Positions 50,640 to 61,917 of a DNA stretch of 64,000 nt are shown here, one piece after another. The notes beneath the pieces are model-generated. The model saw only the letters and a list, made by a program, of their open reading frames with translations, made no database searches and had not been told where the DNA came from. Origin of the DNA: Rhodocyclales bacterium (GTDB lineage Bacteria > Pseudomonadota > Gammaproteobacteria > Burkholderiales > Rhodocyclaceae). Each line of letters begins with the position of its first letter. Position 1 is the stretch's first letter. A program made the position numbers and the translations under genes. The stretch spans positions 1-64,000 of the forward strand of contig JACPUD010000120.1 of NCBI GenBank assembly GCA_016192435.1, in the 5' to 3' direction.

Positions 50640-52361
50640 ATGTCTTCGATGAATCGCCGTGAATTCCTGCAAATCCTGGCCGCCGCATCCGCCGCCGGAT
50701 TTGCCCTCGATGCCCGCTCGGTATGGGCTGCCGGCAAGGGCGACAGTCTCTACGACCTGAAAAAGTTCGGCAACGTCCATCTGCTGCATTTCACCGATTG
50801 CCACGCCCAGCTGATGCCGATCTATTTCCGCGAACCGAGCGTAAACCTGGGCATCGGCGGCGCGCAGGGCAAGGCGCCGCACCTGGTCGGCGAACACCTG
50901 CTCAAGGCCTTCGGCATCAAGCCGAACGGCATCGAAGCCCACGCTTTCACCTACCTGGATTTCGAAAAGGCTGCCAGGACCTACGGCAAGGTCGGCGGCT
51001 TCGCCCACCTCGCCACGCTGGTCAAGCGACTGCGTGCCGAGCGCCCGAACGCCCTGCTGCTCGACGGTGGCGATACCTGGCAGGGCTCGGCCACGGCCTT
51101 GTGGAGCAATGGGCAGGACATGGTCGATGCCTGCAAGCTGCTCGGCGTGGACATCATGGCCGGGCACTGGGAATTCACGTTGGGCGACAAGCGGGTATTG
51201 GAAATCGTCGAAAAGGATTTCAAGAACAAGATCGATTTCGTCGCGCAGAACATCAAGACCAGCGACTTCGGCGATAAGGTTTTCGAGCCTTACAGCCTGC
51301 GCGAAATGAATGGGGTGAAAGTCGCCGTGATCGGCCAGGCCTTCCCCTACACGCCGATCGCCAATCCGCGCTGGATGGTGCCGGACTGGACCTTCGGCAT
51401 CCAGGACGACAACATGCAGAAGACGGTCGACGAAGCACGCGCCAAGGGTGCCCAGGTCGTCGTCGTGCTGTCCCACAACGGCATGGACGTCGACCTCAAG
51501 ATGGCCGGCCGCGTCACCGGCATCGACGCGATTCTCGGTGGCCATACCCATGACGGCGTACCGCAACCGGTGATCGTCAAGAACGGTGGCGGCCAGACCC
51601 TGGTGACCAATGCCGGATCGAATGGCAAGTTCCTCGGCGTGCTGGATTTCGACGTCAGGAACGGCAGGATTTCCGACTTCCGCTACAAGCTGCTGCCGGT
51701 GTTTTCCAACCTGCTGCCGGCGGACGCCGAGATGGCGGCGCTGATCGACAAGGTGCGCGCCCCGCACAAGTCCAAGCTGGAAGAAAAGCTCGCCGTTTCG
51801 GAAGGCCTGCTCTACCGGCGCGGCAACTTCAACGGCAGTTGGGACCAGTTGATTCTCGATGCCATCATGGAAGTGCAAGGCGCCGACATCGGCTTCTCGC
51901 CCGGCTTCCGCTGGGGCACTACGATCCTGCCCGGCCAGGCCATCACCTTCGAACACCTGATGGACCAGACCGCGATCACCTATCCGCACGCGACGCTGAC
52001 CGAGATGAGCGGCGAGCAGATCAAGACCATCCTCGAGGACGTCGGCGACAATCTGTTCAACCCCGACCCCTACTACCAGCAGGGCGGCGACATGGTGCGC
52101 GTCGGCGGCCTGCAATACACCTGCACGCCGGATGCGGGAATGGGCAAGCGCATCACCGACATGCGCCTCAAGGGCAAGCCCGTCGAGGCCGACAGGAAAT
52201 ACAAGGTTGCCGGCTGGGCGCCGGTGGCCGAAGGCGCCAAGGGCGAACCGGTGTGGGACGTCGTGGCGCGCTACCTGCGCGACAAGAAAACCATCACGCC
52301 GCGCAAACTCAACCAGCCCAAGCTCATGGGCATGAAAGGCAATGCCGGATTCGTCGGCTGA
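50640..52361 (+). CDS. soxB: Thiosulfohydrolase SoxB
   Basis: 573 residues. Tat signal (MNRREFLQILAAASAAGFAL), then the metallophosphoesterase/5'-nucleotidase fold: HFTDCHAQLMP, LLDGGDTWQGS and GGHTHDGVPQ hold the dimanganese ligands. Hydrolyses the terminal sulfonate of SoxY-bound thiosulfate to release sulfate. The C-terminal domain runs from about 370. Separated from soxX by 222 bp with a terminator, so it probably has its own promoter. Confidence 0.96.
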   Translation: MSSMNRREFLQILAAASAAGFALDARSVWAAGKGDSLYDLKKFGNVHLLHFTDCHAQLMPIYFREPSVNLGIGGAQGKAPHLVGEHLLKAFGIKPNGIEAHAFTYLDFEKAARTYGKVGGFAHLATLVKRLRAERPNALLLDGGDTWQGSATALWSNGQDMVDACKLLGVDIMAGHWEFTLGDKRVLEIVEKDFKNKIDFVAQNIKTSDFGDKVFEPYSLREMNGVKVAVIGQAFPYTPIANPRWMVPDWTFGIQDDNMQKTVDEARAKGAQVVVVLSHNGMDVDLKMAGRVTGIDAILGGHTHDGVPQPVIVKNGGGQTLVTNAGSNGKFLGVLDFDVRNGRISDFRYKLLPVFSNLLPADAEMAALIDKVRAPHKSKLEEKLAVSEGLLYRRGNFNGSWDQLILDAIMEVQGADIGFSPGFRWGTTILPGQAITFEHLMDQTAITYPHATLTEMSGEQIKTILEDVGDNLFNPDPYYQQGGDMVRVGGLQYTCTPDAGMGKRITDMRLKGKPVEADRKYKVAGWAPVAEGAKGEPVWDVVARYLRDKKTITPRKLNQPKLMGMKGNAGFVG

Positions 52362-52373
52362 CGGGACCGGCAT

Positions 52374-52397
52374 GCCAAGGCAGCGCGCTGCCTTGGC
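52374..52397 (+). terminator. Hairpin between convergent soxB and DsrE-like gene
   Basis: GCCAAGGCAG-CGCG-CTGCCTTGGC, perfect 10-bp stem, 13 bp after the soxB stop and before the end of the minus gene. No T-tract on either side, so termination strength is uncertain. Confidence 0.5.
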
Positions 52398-52412
52398 GGT
52401 GCGGCGTCCGGC

Positions 52413-52853
52413 TCAGGGCTTGATGTAGGCGAAGCCACCCCTGGCCTGCAGCTTGCCGATCTCGGCAACGCCCGAGGGCACGAACTTCGACTCCGGAATG
52501 AATTGCTTGCGGTCCAGCTTGCGGCTCTTGAGGGTAATTTCGCAGACGTCGAAGGTCACGCCGCGCTCGGTCAGCGACTCGACCGGAACATTGTAGGGAT
52601 TGCCGTTCTTGTCGCGGGCTCCTTCCATCAGGAAATCCACCCCGAGGGCATGCGTGACGACGATGATCTGCGCCTGCGGATTGACGTCGAGGTGGTTGCC
52701 GATATTGCGCAGCGCCGCGGTGGCCGATGCCGAATCGTTGATGTGATAGACCACCTTGTCCGGATGCACGCTGGACGTCATGTCCGTCGCACATGCGCCA
52801 AGGAGCATGGCGCTCGCGGCCAGGATACATGCCAGTCTGCTGGGTTCTTTCAT
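52413..52853 (-). CDS. DsrE-family lipoprotein
   Basis: 146 residues. Lipoprotein signal with lipobox LLGAC (C21), so anchored in the periplasm. The rest follows the DsrE/YchN-like fold: VVYHINDSASATAALRNIGNHL, QIIVVTHALGVDFLMEGA, and GVTFDVCEITLKSRKL with the cysteine at the usual sulfur-relay position. DsrE-like proteins bind or transfer sulfane sulfur. Convergent with soxB, which suggests a role near the Sox pathway (inference). Confidence 0.88.
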   Translation of the reverse strand: MKEPSRLACILAASAMLLGACATDMTSSVHPDKVVYHINDSASATAALRNIGNHLDVNPQAQIIVVTHALGVDFLMEGARDKNGNPYNVPVESLTERGVTFDVCEITLKSRKLDRKQFIPESKFVPSGVAEIGKLQARGGFAYIKP

Positions 52854-53064
52854 GGTTTCTCCTCCGTTGGCGAGGCGCGCCGGCCCCGATTGTTTTAAGT
52901 CTAAAAGACTACGCGCATCGAATACCGATTACAAGCCCGCACCGTACCAATCCCATGTCGTACACGAGATCAGCCAAGACGGCAGCCGGGCTGGTCCGCC
53001 CGCGGAAACATTTGCTTGCAAGGCGGCTTGCAGTGCTGCTGCCGGTGTCGGCTAGAATCGCCGC

Positions 53065-54621
53065 ATGAAAACGCGTTCACTCATCATTTTTCTGCTCAGC
53101 CTGGCTGCCGTCGGCGGCGGTACTTATGCGGCCTGGCGCAGCTACGGCTCGCCCGCCGACGCACCCAGGTTCAAGCTGGCGAAAGTCGAGTCCGGCCCGC
53201 TCACGGCGGTCGTCTCCGCCACCGGCACGCTGAACCCGGTGGTTTCGGTGCAGGTCGGATCGCAGGTCTCGGGGCAGATCAAGGAAATCCTGGTCGACTT
53301 CAATTCGTCGGTGAAATCAGGGCAACTGATTGCGCGCCTGGACCCGGAGACCTACGAACACCGTGTGCGCCAGGCCCAGGCGGACGTCGATGCGGCCCGT
53401 GCCGGCCAGGGCGTACAGCAGGCCGAGGTGTCCCGCGCCCGCGCCAATCTGTCCAATGCCCAGCGCGACTACGAGCGCAAGAAGACGCTGGTGGAAAAGA
53501 ACTTCATCTCCCCTGCCGAGCGCGATACGGCACAGAACACCCTCGATGCGGCGCGCGCCTCCCTCGCCTCGGCCGAGGCCCAGGTGAAGAACGGCGAAGC
53601 CGTGGTGCGGCAGCGCGAAGCCCAACTGGCGGCGGCGCGCGTCGATCTGGAACGCACCTCGATCAAGGCGCCGGTGGACGGCATCGTGGTCAAGCGCAGC
53701 ATCGAACCCGGGCAGACCGTCGCCGCCAGCCTGCAGGCGCCGGAACTCTTCGTCATCGCCAAGAACCTGACCGACATGCAGGTGGAAACCTCGATCGACG
53801 AGGCCGACGTCGGTCGCGTGCGCCTCGGGCAGAAGGCCAGCTTTACGGTGGACGCCTTCGCCGGCCGGCATTTCGAGGGCGAGGTGCGGCAGGTGCGCAA
53901 GGCGGCGACGGTGGTCTCCAACGTCGTCACCTATACCGTGGTCATCTCGGCGGCAAACCCCGATCTCACCTTGCTGCCGGGGATGACCGCCAATGTGCGC
54001 ATCATCACCGCGCAGAAGGACAAGACGCTCAAGGTACCCAATGCGGCACTGCGCTACCGCCCCGCCGTTGCCGCGGATGAGAAGAAATCGACCAGCACGA
54101 CGGCAAGCGCCGTAGCGCCAGCGCCAACTCCTGCGGCAGCGACTTCGAACAGCGGCGGCGCAGGCAGTGGCGGGCTGGCCCAGTTGCGCGACAGGCTGGT
54201 GGCCGATCTGAAGCTCGATGCCGATCAGCAGTCCAAGGTCGATGCGATCTTCGACGGCATGCGCGACAAATTCAGGGCCGCACGCGAGCTGCCCGAAGCG
54301 GAGAAGAACAGGGCGCAGGAACGCAACCGCGCCGAGATCCGCGAGAAGATCACGGCCATCCTCACGCCCGAACAGAAGCAGCGTTATGCCGAAACGGCCG
54401 GCGCGGCCCAGGCCGCACGCGCCGCCGGAGGCGGCGGCAGCGGCCGCATCTGGATCGTCGGCGCGGACGGCAAGCCCAAGCCGGTCGAGGTGCGCCTCGG
54501 CCTGACCGACGGCAGCATGACCGAGATCGTTTCCGGCGACATCAAGGACGGCCAGGAAGTCATCGCCGGCCAGCAAGCCGCGACGAAGGCATCCGGCATG
54601 CCCGGCCCGCGCCTGTTCTAA
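53065..54621 (+). CDS. Periplasmic adaptor of MacA/HlyD type with Spy-like insertion
   Basis: 518 residues, longer than usual MacA (~370-390). N-terminal membrane anchor ([20 protein letters not shown]), lipoyl/barrel-sandwich halves around [21 protein letters not shown] and [15 protein letters not shown], and a coiled-coil hairpin between. After the beta-barrel, residues about 340-445 are an insertion: alanine/proline-rich linker with a dispersed repeat, then a helical stretch ending [10 protein letters not shown], like the LTxxQ motif of Spy/CpxP proteins. Then the last strand domain resumes. Works with the two genes downstream. Confidence 0.9.
   Translation: MKTRSLIIFLLSLAAVGGGTYAAWRSYGSPADAPRFKLAKVESGPLTAVVSATGTLNPVVSVQVGSQVSGQIKEILVDFNSSVKSGQLIARLDPETYEHRVRQAQADVDAARAGQGVQQAEVSRARANLSNAQRDYERKKTLVEKNFISPAERDTAQNTLDAARASLASAEAQVKNGEAVVRQREAQLAAARVDLERTSIKAPVDGIVVKRSIEPGQTVAASLQAPELFVIAKNLTDMQVETSIDEADVGRVRLGQKASFTVDAFAGRHFEGEVRQVRKAATVVSNVVTYTVVISAANPDLTLLPGMTANVRIITAQKDKTLKVPNAALRYRPAVAADEKKSTSTTASAVAPAPTPAAATSNSGGAGSGGLAQLRDRLVADLKLDADQQSKVDAIFDGMRDKFRAARELPEAEKNRAQERNRAEIREKITAILTPEQKQRYAETAGAAQAARAAGGGGSGRIWIVGADGKPKPVEVRLGLTDGSMTEIVSGDIKDGQEVIAGQQAATKASGMPGPRLF
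54109..54131 (+). repeat. Dispersed 23-bp repeat, copy 8 (inside adaptor gene)
   Basis: Exact core GCCAGCGCCAACT with GCCGTAGC at left. Gene and repeat are on the same strand here, so it encodes AVAPAPTP, in the low-complexity linker at residues 349-356. Confidence 0.8.
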
Positions 54622-54632
54622 GAACTTCCGCG

Positions 54633-55346
54633 ATGAGCGAAGCGCTGATCCGGGTCGAGGGACTGACCAAGGATTACGTCATGGGCAGCAACGTGGTGGC
54701 CGCCCTGCGCGGCGTCACGCTCTCCATCGCGGCCGGCGAGTTCGTTGCCGTCATGGGGCCCTCGGGTTCCGGCAAATCCACCTTCATGAACTTGCTCGGT
54801 TGCCTCGACCATCCGAGCGCCGGCCGCTACTGGCTGGGCGGCCAGGAAGTCTCGGCGCTCTCCGGCGACGAACTGGCGGCGGTGCGCAATCGCAAACTGG
54901 GTTTCGTCTTCCAGCACTTCAATCTGCTGGCGCGCACCTCGGCGCTGGACAATGTCGCGCTGCCGCTGCTGTACGGCAATGTGCCGGCTGCCGAACGCCA
55001 CCCGCGAGCGGCGCGGCGCCTGACCCAGATCGGCCTGGCGGAGCGCATGGACCATCACCCGGCGCAGCTTTCGGGCGGCCAGCAGCAGCGCGTCGCGATC
55101 GCCCGTGCCCTGGTCAACGACCCGCAACTGGTGCTCGCCGACGAACCCACGGGCGCACTGGATTCGCGCACCAGCGTCGAGATCATGGCGCTGCTGCAGC
55201 AGCTCAACCGCGAGGGCATCACCATCGTGCTGGTGACGCATGAGCACGACGTCGCCGACTTCGCGGGACGCATCATTTCCTTCCGCGACGGCCAGGTGAT
55301 CGAGGACCGGCCCAACGCGGCCAAGGATGCGGCGGCGGCGCTATGA
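54633..55346 (+). CDS. ABC transporter ATPase, MacB/LolD type
   Basis: 237 residues. Walker A GPSGSGKS near 42, Q-loop in [21 protein letters not shown], signature [15 protein letters not shown] near 147, Walker [12 protein letters not shown]. Belongs to the MacB/LolD/FtsE class of mechanotransmission ABC ATPases. Sits between the adaptor and its permease; its stop overlaps the permease start (ATGA). Confidence 0.95.
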   Translation: MSEALIRVEGLTKDYVMGSNVVAALRGVTLSIAAGEFVAVMGPSGSGKSTFMNLLGCLDHPSAGRYWLGGQEVSALSGDELAAVRNRKLGFVFQHFNLLARTSALDNVALPLLYGNVPAAERHPRAARRLTQIGLAERMDHHPAQLSGGQQQRVAIARALVNDPQLVLADEPTGALDSRTSVEIMALLQQLNREGITIVLVTHEHDVADFAGRIISFRDGQVIEDRPNAAKDAAAAL

Positions 55347-56578
55347 ACTTCGCCGCCACCCTGCGCATCGCCCTGCTCGCCCTGCGCATCAACAAGCTGC
55401 GCTCGGCGCTGACCATGCTCGGCATCATCATCGGCGTCGCCGCCGTGATCGTCATGATCGCGGTCGGCAACGGCGCCCAGGCCCGCGTCGAAGACCAGAT
55501 CAAGAGCCTCGGCTCGAACATCATCATGGTCCTGTCGGGTTCCATGACCTCGGGCGGCGCCCGCGGCGGCAGCGGTTCGCAGCCGACCATCACCGAGGAC
55601 GACGCCTACGCGCTGAATCGCGAAATCGACGAAATCCAGGCCGCTGCGCCGTCCCTGCGCGGCAGCGGACAGGTGGTGGCGGGCAACGCCAACTGGTCCA
55701 CGGTGTTCTACGGCACCTCGCCGGAATACCTCCAGGTACGAGACTGGGCAGTGATCGAAGGCCGCGGCTTCGAGCAGGCGGAAATCAACGGCGCCGGCAA
55801 GGTGGCCCTGATCGGCCAGACCGTGGCGCTGAACCTGTTCGGCGAGGCCAACCCGGTGGACCAGGTGGTGCGCGTCAATAAAGTGCCGCTGACCATCGTC
55901 GGCGTGCTCGACCGCAAGGGCCAGAACATGATGGGCCAGGATCAGGACGACATCATCCTGATGCCGATCAGCACGGCCAGGAAGCGCGTGCTCGGTTCCA
56001 GCCGTTACGCCGCCGGCCGCAACGTGGGCTCGATCATGGTCAAGACCAAGGACGGCGCCAACATGGCCGAAGCGGAGGCGCGCATGCGCGAACTGCTGCG
56101 CCAGCGCCACCGTTTGCAGAGCGGCCAGGACGACGATTTCTACGTGCGCAACCTGTCGGAAATCCTCCAGGCCCAGGAAGCCTCGTCGAAGGTGATGTCG
56201 CTGCTGCTGGCCGCCGTCGCCTCGGTCTCGCTGCTGGTCGGCGGCATCGGCATCATGAACATCATGCTGGTTTCGGTGACCGAGCGCACGCGCGAGATCG
56301 GGCTGCGCATGGCGGTCGGCGCCCGCGCGCGGGACATCCTGACCCAGTTCCTGGTCGAGGCAGTCACGCTGTCGCTGATCGGCGGCGCGATCGGCATCCT
56401 GCTCGGCGTCGGCGGCGCGACGGCGATCGCCGAATTCGCCGGCTGGCGCACCGAACTCTCGGGCGGCTCGATCGTGCTCGCCGCCGGCTTTGCCGGTGCG
56501 ATCGGCATATTCTTCGGCTATTACCCGGCACGCAAGGCGTCGCGCCTGCTGCCGATCGAGGCGCTGCGCTACGAATAG
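55343..56578 (+). CDS. ABC transporter permease, MacB type
   Basis: 411 residues: N-terminal helix ([20 protein letters not shown]), a periplasmic MacB core domain of about 220 residues, then three helices with [21 protein letters not shown] (split by position 315), which is the FtsX/MacB signature. In MacAB-TolC systems the permease drives substrates from the periplasm to the outer membrane channel. Here ATPase and permease are separate genes. Substrate (antibiotic, siderophore, peptide) unknown. Confidence 0.94.
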   Translation: MNFAATLRIALLALRINKLRSALTMLGIIIGVAAVIVMIAVGNGAQARVEDQIKSLGSNIIMVLSGSMTSGGARGGSGSQPTITEDDAYALNREIDEIQAAAPSLRGSGQVVAGNANWSTVFYGTSPEYLQVRDWAVIEGRGFEQAEINGAGKVALIGQTVALNLFGEANPVDQVVRVNKVPLTIVGVLDRKGQNMMGQDQDDIILMPISTARKRVLGSSRYAAGRNVGSIMVKTKDGANMAEAEARMRELLRQRHRLQSGQDDDFYVRNLSEILQAQEASSKVMSLLLAAVASVSLLVGGIGIMNIMLVSVTERTREIGLRMAVGARARDILTQFLVEAVTLSLIGGAIGILLGVGGATAIAEFAGWRTELSGGSIVLAAGFAGAIGIFFGYYPARKASRLLPIEALRYE

Positions 56579-56653
56579 GACGCCGGCGGCGACAACCCGC
56601 CATCTTCATGCACGCTTCATGGATAATGCAGATTTTCCAGTCAGGACACCGCC

Positions 56654-58168
56654 ATGGCTGAAGAAGTCGAACTCAAGCTGGCGCTGGCAGAAGACCATCA
56701 GGGGCGCTTCCTGCGTCATCCGCTGCTGAAGCAGGCGATCGAACGCCGGGTCGAGACGCTGGACAACATCTACTACGACACGGCCGCGCTTTCCCTGCGT
56801 CGCCGCGGCATCGCCCTGCGCCTGCGGCGCAAGGGGCGCGACTGGCTGCAGACGGTCAAGCTGGCGGGCGCTTCGGCGGCCGGTCTGTCCAGCCGGCCGG
56901 AGTGGGAAGTTCCCTACGCCGGAAATTTCGATTTCTCGGGCGTCGACCAGTCCGCAGTGCGCGCCTGGCTGCAGCGGCCGAAGCTGCTGGCGCGCATCGT
57001 ACCGATTTGCGAAACCCGTTTCCGCCGCATCACCTGGACGCTTGCCGCCGCTCCCGGCACGGTGTTGCTGACCCTGGATCGCGGCTGGATCATCGCCAAC
57101 GGTCGCCGCGAAGCCATCTCCGAAGTGGAACTGGAACTAGCCGGTGCGCCGGTGCATGCGATATTTGCAGCGGCCACCCAGCTCGCCCAGCGGGTGGCGC
57201 TGACGCCCTCGGTGCTGTCCAAGGCAGAGCGCGGCTATCGCCTGCACCTGGGCACACCGCCGACGCCGTTCAAGGCCAAAGCCGTGGCGCTGTCGGCAGC
57301 CATGCCGCCGTTCGAGGCCTTTCGCCGGATCGCCCTGTCCTGTCTCGAACACCTGCAGCAGAATCATCACGGTGCGCTCTCCAGCGACGACCCGGAATAC
57401 ATACACCAGATGCGCGTGGCCACGCGCCGCCTGCGTGCGGCCCTGCGGCTGTTCGCCCCGGTGCTGCCGCAGCGGCTGGCCGAGTCGCTGCGCGCACCGC
57501 TCGCCGCCCTGATGACGCGTCTTGGCCGCGCGCGCGATCTCGACGTGCTGCTGAGCGAAATCGCCAACCCGGTGCTGGCCGCGCTGCCCAACGAACCACG
57601 GCTGCCGGCGCTGGCCAGCGACATCACCAACCGCCGCTATGCCGCTCGCGGCGAGGCGCTGGCCCTGCTCGCAGCGCCCGACTATGGAGGCACGCTGCTC
57701 GCCGCGCTGGAATCCCTGCACCCGACACCGGCACCCGACGCCGCGCTGATCCCGCTACAAAGCTTCGCTGCGGAACGCCTGCGACGCCTGCGCAGAAAAC
57801 TGCGCCGCCTGGCTGCGGCGGTGCAACTCGAAGATCCGCCATCGCTGCATGCCCTGCGCATCGGCGTCAAGCGTCTGCGCTATGCGCTGGAGTTCTTTGC
57901 GCCCCTGGCGCCGGACGCTACCTACGCTCGCGCGTTGCAGCGGCTCGCCGTGGCCCAGGACACACTGGGCCAGCTCAATGATCTGACCAATGCCGGTGCC
58001 CTGCTGATGGACTGCGCCGGCGATGATCCGCGCCTGCGCGAGGCAGTCACCCTGATCGGCGGCTGGCACGGCCCGCGCTACTCCCGGCTGCTGGCGGACA
58101 TCGCCAACGAGCGAGCGCGCCTGATCCGTTTGCGCCTGCCGCGGCTCGACGCCGGCAGCGCACGATAA
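56654..58168 (+). CDS. CYTH and CHAD domain protein
   Basis: 504 residues. CYTH domain at about 1-200 with the EVELKLAL opening (the E-x-E-x-K motif) and many inward-facing Arg/Lys (RRRGIALRLRRKG), as in triphosphate tunnel enzymes such as E. coli YgiF, which hydrolyse inorganic triphosphate. CHAD domain at about 220-490 with HQMRVATRRLRAALRLF and LHALRIGVKRLRYALEFF; CHAD binds polyphosphate. The neighbour SixA and polyphosphate context suggest phosphate metabolism, only as inference. Confidence 0.93.
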   Translation: MAEEVELKLALAEDHQGRFLRHPLLKQAIERRVETLDNIYYDTAALSLRRRGIALRLRRKGRDWLQTVKLAGASAAGLSSRPEWEVPYAGNFDFSGVDQSAVRAWLQRPKLLARIVPICETRFRRITWTLAAAPGTVLLTLDRGWIIANGRREAISEVELELAGAPVHAIFAAATQLAQRVALTPSVLSKAERGYRLHLGTPPTPFKAKAVALSAAMPPFEAFRRIALSCLEHLQQNHHGALSSDDPEYIHQMRVATRRLRAALRLFAPVLPQRLAESLRAPLAALMTRLGRARDLDVLLSEIANPVLAALPNEPRLPALASDITNRRYAARGEALALLAAPDYGGTLLAALESLHPTPAPDAALIPLQSFAAERLRRLRRKLRRLAAAVQLEDPPSLHALRIGVKRLRYALEFFAPLAPDATYARALQRLAVAQDTLGQLNDLTNAGALLMDCAGDDPRLREAVTLIGGWHGPRYSRLLADIANERARLIRLRLPRLDAGSAR

Positions 58169-58222
58169 TATGCAGGTAACGGCGATGCTTCAGCATTGCC
58201 CCCTTTCACCGGAGATACTTGG

Positions 58223-58684
58223 ATGGACCTGATACTTTGGCGTCATGCCGAAGCCGAAGACGGCGACGACAACCTCCCGGATCACAAGCGGCGCCTCAGC
58301 GCGCGCGGCGAAAAGCAGGCGAAGCAGGTGGCGCGCTGGCTGCACCGACACCTGCCGCACAAGCGGAAAGTCCTGGTCAGCCCCGCCGAACGCACGCAGC
58401 AGACCGCCCACGCCCTGGAACTGCCCTACGAGGTGGAGCCTCGGCTCGGCCTCGGCGCCTCGGTCGCCGACGTACTCTCCGTCGCCGGCTGGCCCCACCA
58501 CAGCGGCGCCGTGCTGGTGATCGGCCATCAGCCGACCCTGGGACGCGTCGCCGCCCAGTTGCTGGGCGGGACGGAGGCCGACTGGACCATCAAGAAAGGC
58601 GCCGTCTGGTGGTTTGCCCGCCGCGTGCGCGACGGCGAAAGGCGGACCGTGCTGCGCGCCGTGCTCAATCCCGATTTCGCCTGA
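58223..58684 (+). CDS. sixA: Phosphohistidine phosphatase SixA
   Basis: 153 residues from the ATG at 58223, with GGAG upstream; an earlier in-frame ATG at 58196 lacks a site. Histidine phosphatase fold with R7-H8-A-E at the N-terminus, SPAERTQQTA and VIGHQPTLGR with the second catalytic histidine. SixA removes phosphate from phosphohistidine in E. coli ArcB and in the nitrogen phosphotransferase system. Follows CYTH-CHAD, a common pairing. Confidence 0.92.
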   Translation: MDLILWRHAEAEDGDDNLPDHKRRLSARGEKQAKQVARWLHRHLPHKRKVLVSPAERTQQTAHALELPYEVEPRLGLGASVADVLSVAGWPHHSGAVLVIGHQPTLGRVAAQLLGGTEADWTIKKGAVWWFARRVRDGERRTVLRAVLNPDFA

Positions 58685-58797
58685 ATCGCAGGCGCCCCGC
58701 AGGATTCTGGTTTCATATCAGTTGCGGAAATGAGCGGCTTTTGATATTTTAGGCGTCGATATATTAACTGCGCTCCACCCGCCAGCGCCCAAACAAC

Positions 58798-59301
58798 ATG
58801 TCGAAGAAATCCGCTGCCGCCTCTGACACCGAAACCCGCGCCACTTCCGAACACGCCCCCGACCTCCGGCTCTGGTTGCGCACGCTGGCCTGCACCAACC
58901 TGATCGAAAACCACATCCGCTCGCGCCTGCGCGCCGAGTTCGGCATCACCCTGCCGCGTTTCGACCTGATGGCCCAACTCGAACGCTCGCCCCAGGGCCT
59001 CAAGATGGGCGAACTGTCCAAGCGCATGATGGTGACCGGCGGCAACGTCACCGGGATCACCGACCAGCTGGTCGCCGAAGGCCTGGTGGTGCGCGAGGAC
59101 AGCCCCAAGGACCGGCGCGCCTATATCGTCAAGCTCACGGGCGAAGGCCGCCGCAGCTTCCGCAAAATGGCCGAAGCGCATGAAACCTGGGTAGTCGAGC
59201 TGTTCGCCGGGATGGACGAGAAGCAGCGCGGCCAGCTCTACGAACTGCTCGCGGCGCTGAAACGCAGCGCCTCCATGGCCGCCGGGAAAAAGCTGGAGTG
59301 A
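58798..59301 (+). CDS. MarR-family transcriptional regulator
   Basis: 167 residues: low-complexity N-terminus of about 22, dimerisation helices, winged HTH with LPRFDLMAQLERSPQGLKMG and LSKRMMVTGGNVTGITDQL, and the wing VREDSPKDRRAYIVKLT. Relatives near aromatic degradation genes sense aromatic acids or CoA thioesters; the ligand here is unknown. Next gene is an alpha/beta hydrolase, which may be its target (inference). The upstream gap has AT-rich GATATTTTAGGCG and TATATTAA stretches suitable for a promoter. Confidence 0.92.
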   Translation: MSKKSAAASDTETRATSEHAPDLRLWLRTLACTNLIENHIRSRLRAEFGITLPRFDLMAQLERSPQGLKMGELSKRMMVTGGNVTGITDQLVAEGLVVREDSPKDRRAYIVKLTGEGRRSFRKMAEAHETWVVELFAGMDEKQRGQLYELLAALKRSASMAAGKKLE

Positions 59302-59342
59302 AACCCCAAACCCGGGGCGCCGCGGCGCGCCGGGAGCGGCGC

Positions 59343-60191
59343 ATGCCGACGCCTGAACAACTCGACCGCGAATACAACGCCCGCGCGGCGATCCCCGACC
59401 ATCCGCAGATCTTCGCCCGCTGGCGCGAGGAATCGCGCGCGGCACGCGCCGAGTTGCGCCACGAGCTGGATTGTCATTTCGGCCCGGCACCCGCCGAAAC
59501 CCTAGACCTTTACCCGACGGCGGCGCGCAATGCGCCGCTGCTGGTGTTCATCCACGGCGGCTATTGGCGCTCGCTCGACAAGCAGGATTTTTCCTTTCTC
59601 GCGCCGGCCTTCGTGCGCGCCGGCGTGGCCGTGGCCATGCCGAACTACGGCCTGGCGCCGGCCACCTCGATCGAGGACATGGTGCGGCAGATGCTGCGCG
59701 CGCTGGCCTGGCTCCATCGCAGCGCGCCGCAACTGGGCATCGATGCACGCCGCATCGCTGTCGCCGGGCATTCCGCCGGCGCCCACCTCGCCGCGATGAT
59801 GCTGGCCGCCGACTGGCCGCTCATGGCGCCCGACCTGCCGCCGGACCTGCTGTGCGGCGCCGCCTGCGTCTCCGGCATCTACGACCTGCAGCCGCTGGTG
59901 CGCACGCCCTTCCTGCAGCAGGACCTCGGCCTCGATGCGGCGACCGCCCAGCGGCTGAGCCCGATCGCCTACCGGCCGAAACTCGCAACGCCGCTGCTGA
60001 CCGCCGTCGGCGGCGAGGAAAGCGCCGAGTTCCGGCGCCAGAACCGGCTGCTGCGCGCAGCCTGGCCGCATTGCCCAGGCCGCGACCTGCCCCTGCCCGG
60101 CCGCCATCACCTGGCCAGCGTCGAGGCGCTGGGCGCCGCCGACCAGCCGCTGTTCCAGGCCACGCTGCGCCTGCTCGGAAAGGCGCCATGA
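59343..60191 (+). CDS. Alpha/beta hydrolase, esterase/arylformamidase-like
   Basis: 282 residues from ATG 59343, which has GGGAG upstream; a GTG at 59298 overlapping the marR stop is possible. Oxyanion segment FIHGGYWRS, nucleophile elbow VAGHSAGAHLAAMM, acid residue probably in the segment after LLTAVGGEES, and a late histidine in RHHLASVEAL. HGGYW and GHSAGAH are typical of the kynurenine formamidase/carboxylesterase group. Substrate unknown. Confidence 0.9.
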   Translation: MPTPEQLDREYNARAAIPDHPQIFARWREESRAARAELRHELDCHFGPAPAETLDLYPTAARNAPLLVFIHGGYWRSLDKQDFSFLAPAFVRAGVAVAMPNYGLAPATSIEDMVRQMLRALAWLHRSAPQLGIDARRIAVAGHSAGAHLAAMMLAADWPLMAPDLPPDLLCGAACVSGIYDLQPLVRTPFLQQDLGLDAATAQRLSPIAYRPKLATPLLTAVGGEESAEFRRQNRLLRAAWPHCPGRDLPLPGRHHLASVEALGAADQPLFQATLRLLGKAP

Positions 60192-60368
60192 CAACGGCGC
60201 AGGCCGCGCCGCGACAGGCGTCAGCGCGGGCAGCGCTGCCTGTAATACAATACGCGCCATGCGCGCCCTGCCGGTTGGCGCCCAGTCCGGCATTCCGCCG
60301 CATTTCCCTCAAGCGCTTCGCCGCCTGAACCGGTTCCCCGCGAGGGGCAGGCCGATTCAGGAGTTCAA

Positions 60369-61901
<1,533 letters not shown>

Positions 61902-61917
61902 CCGGACGCCATCGGCC

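Noticed and set aside
53065-56578. Siderophore- or bacteriocin-specific export locus
   Set aside because: No biosynthesis genes nearby; only a generic MacAB-type pump is supported.
60188-60328. 46-codon frame between the hydrolase and rhlE
   Set aside because: Overlaps the hydrolase stop and has no recognisable features; a promoter-like TACAAT lies inside it.
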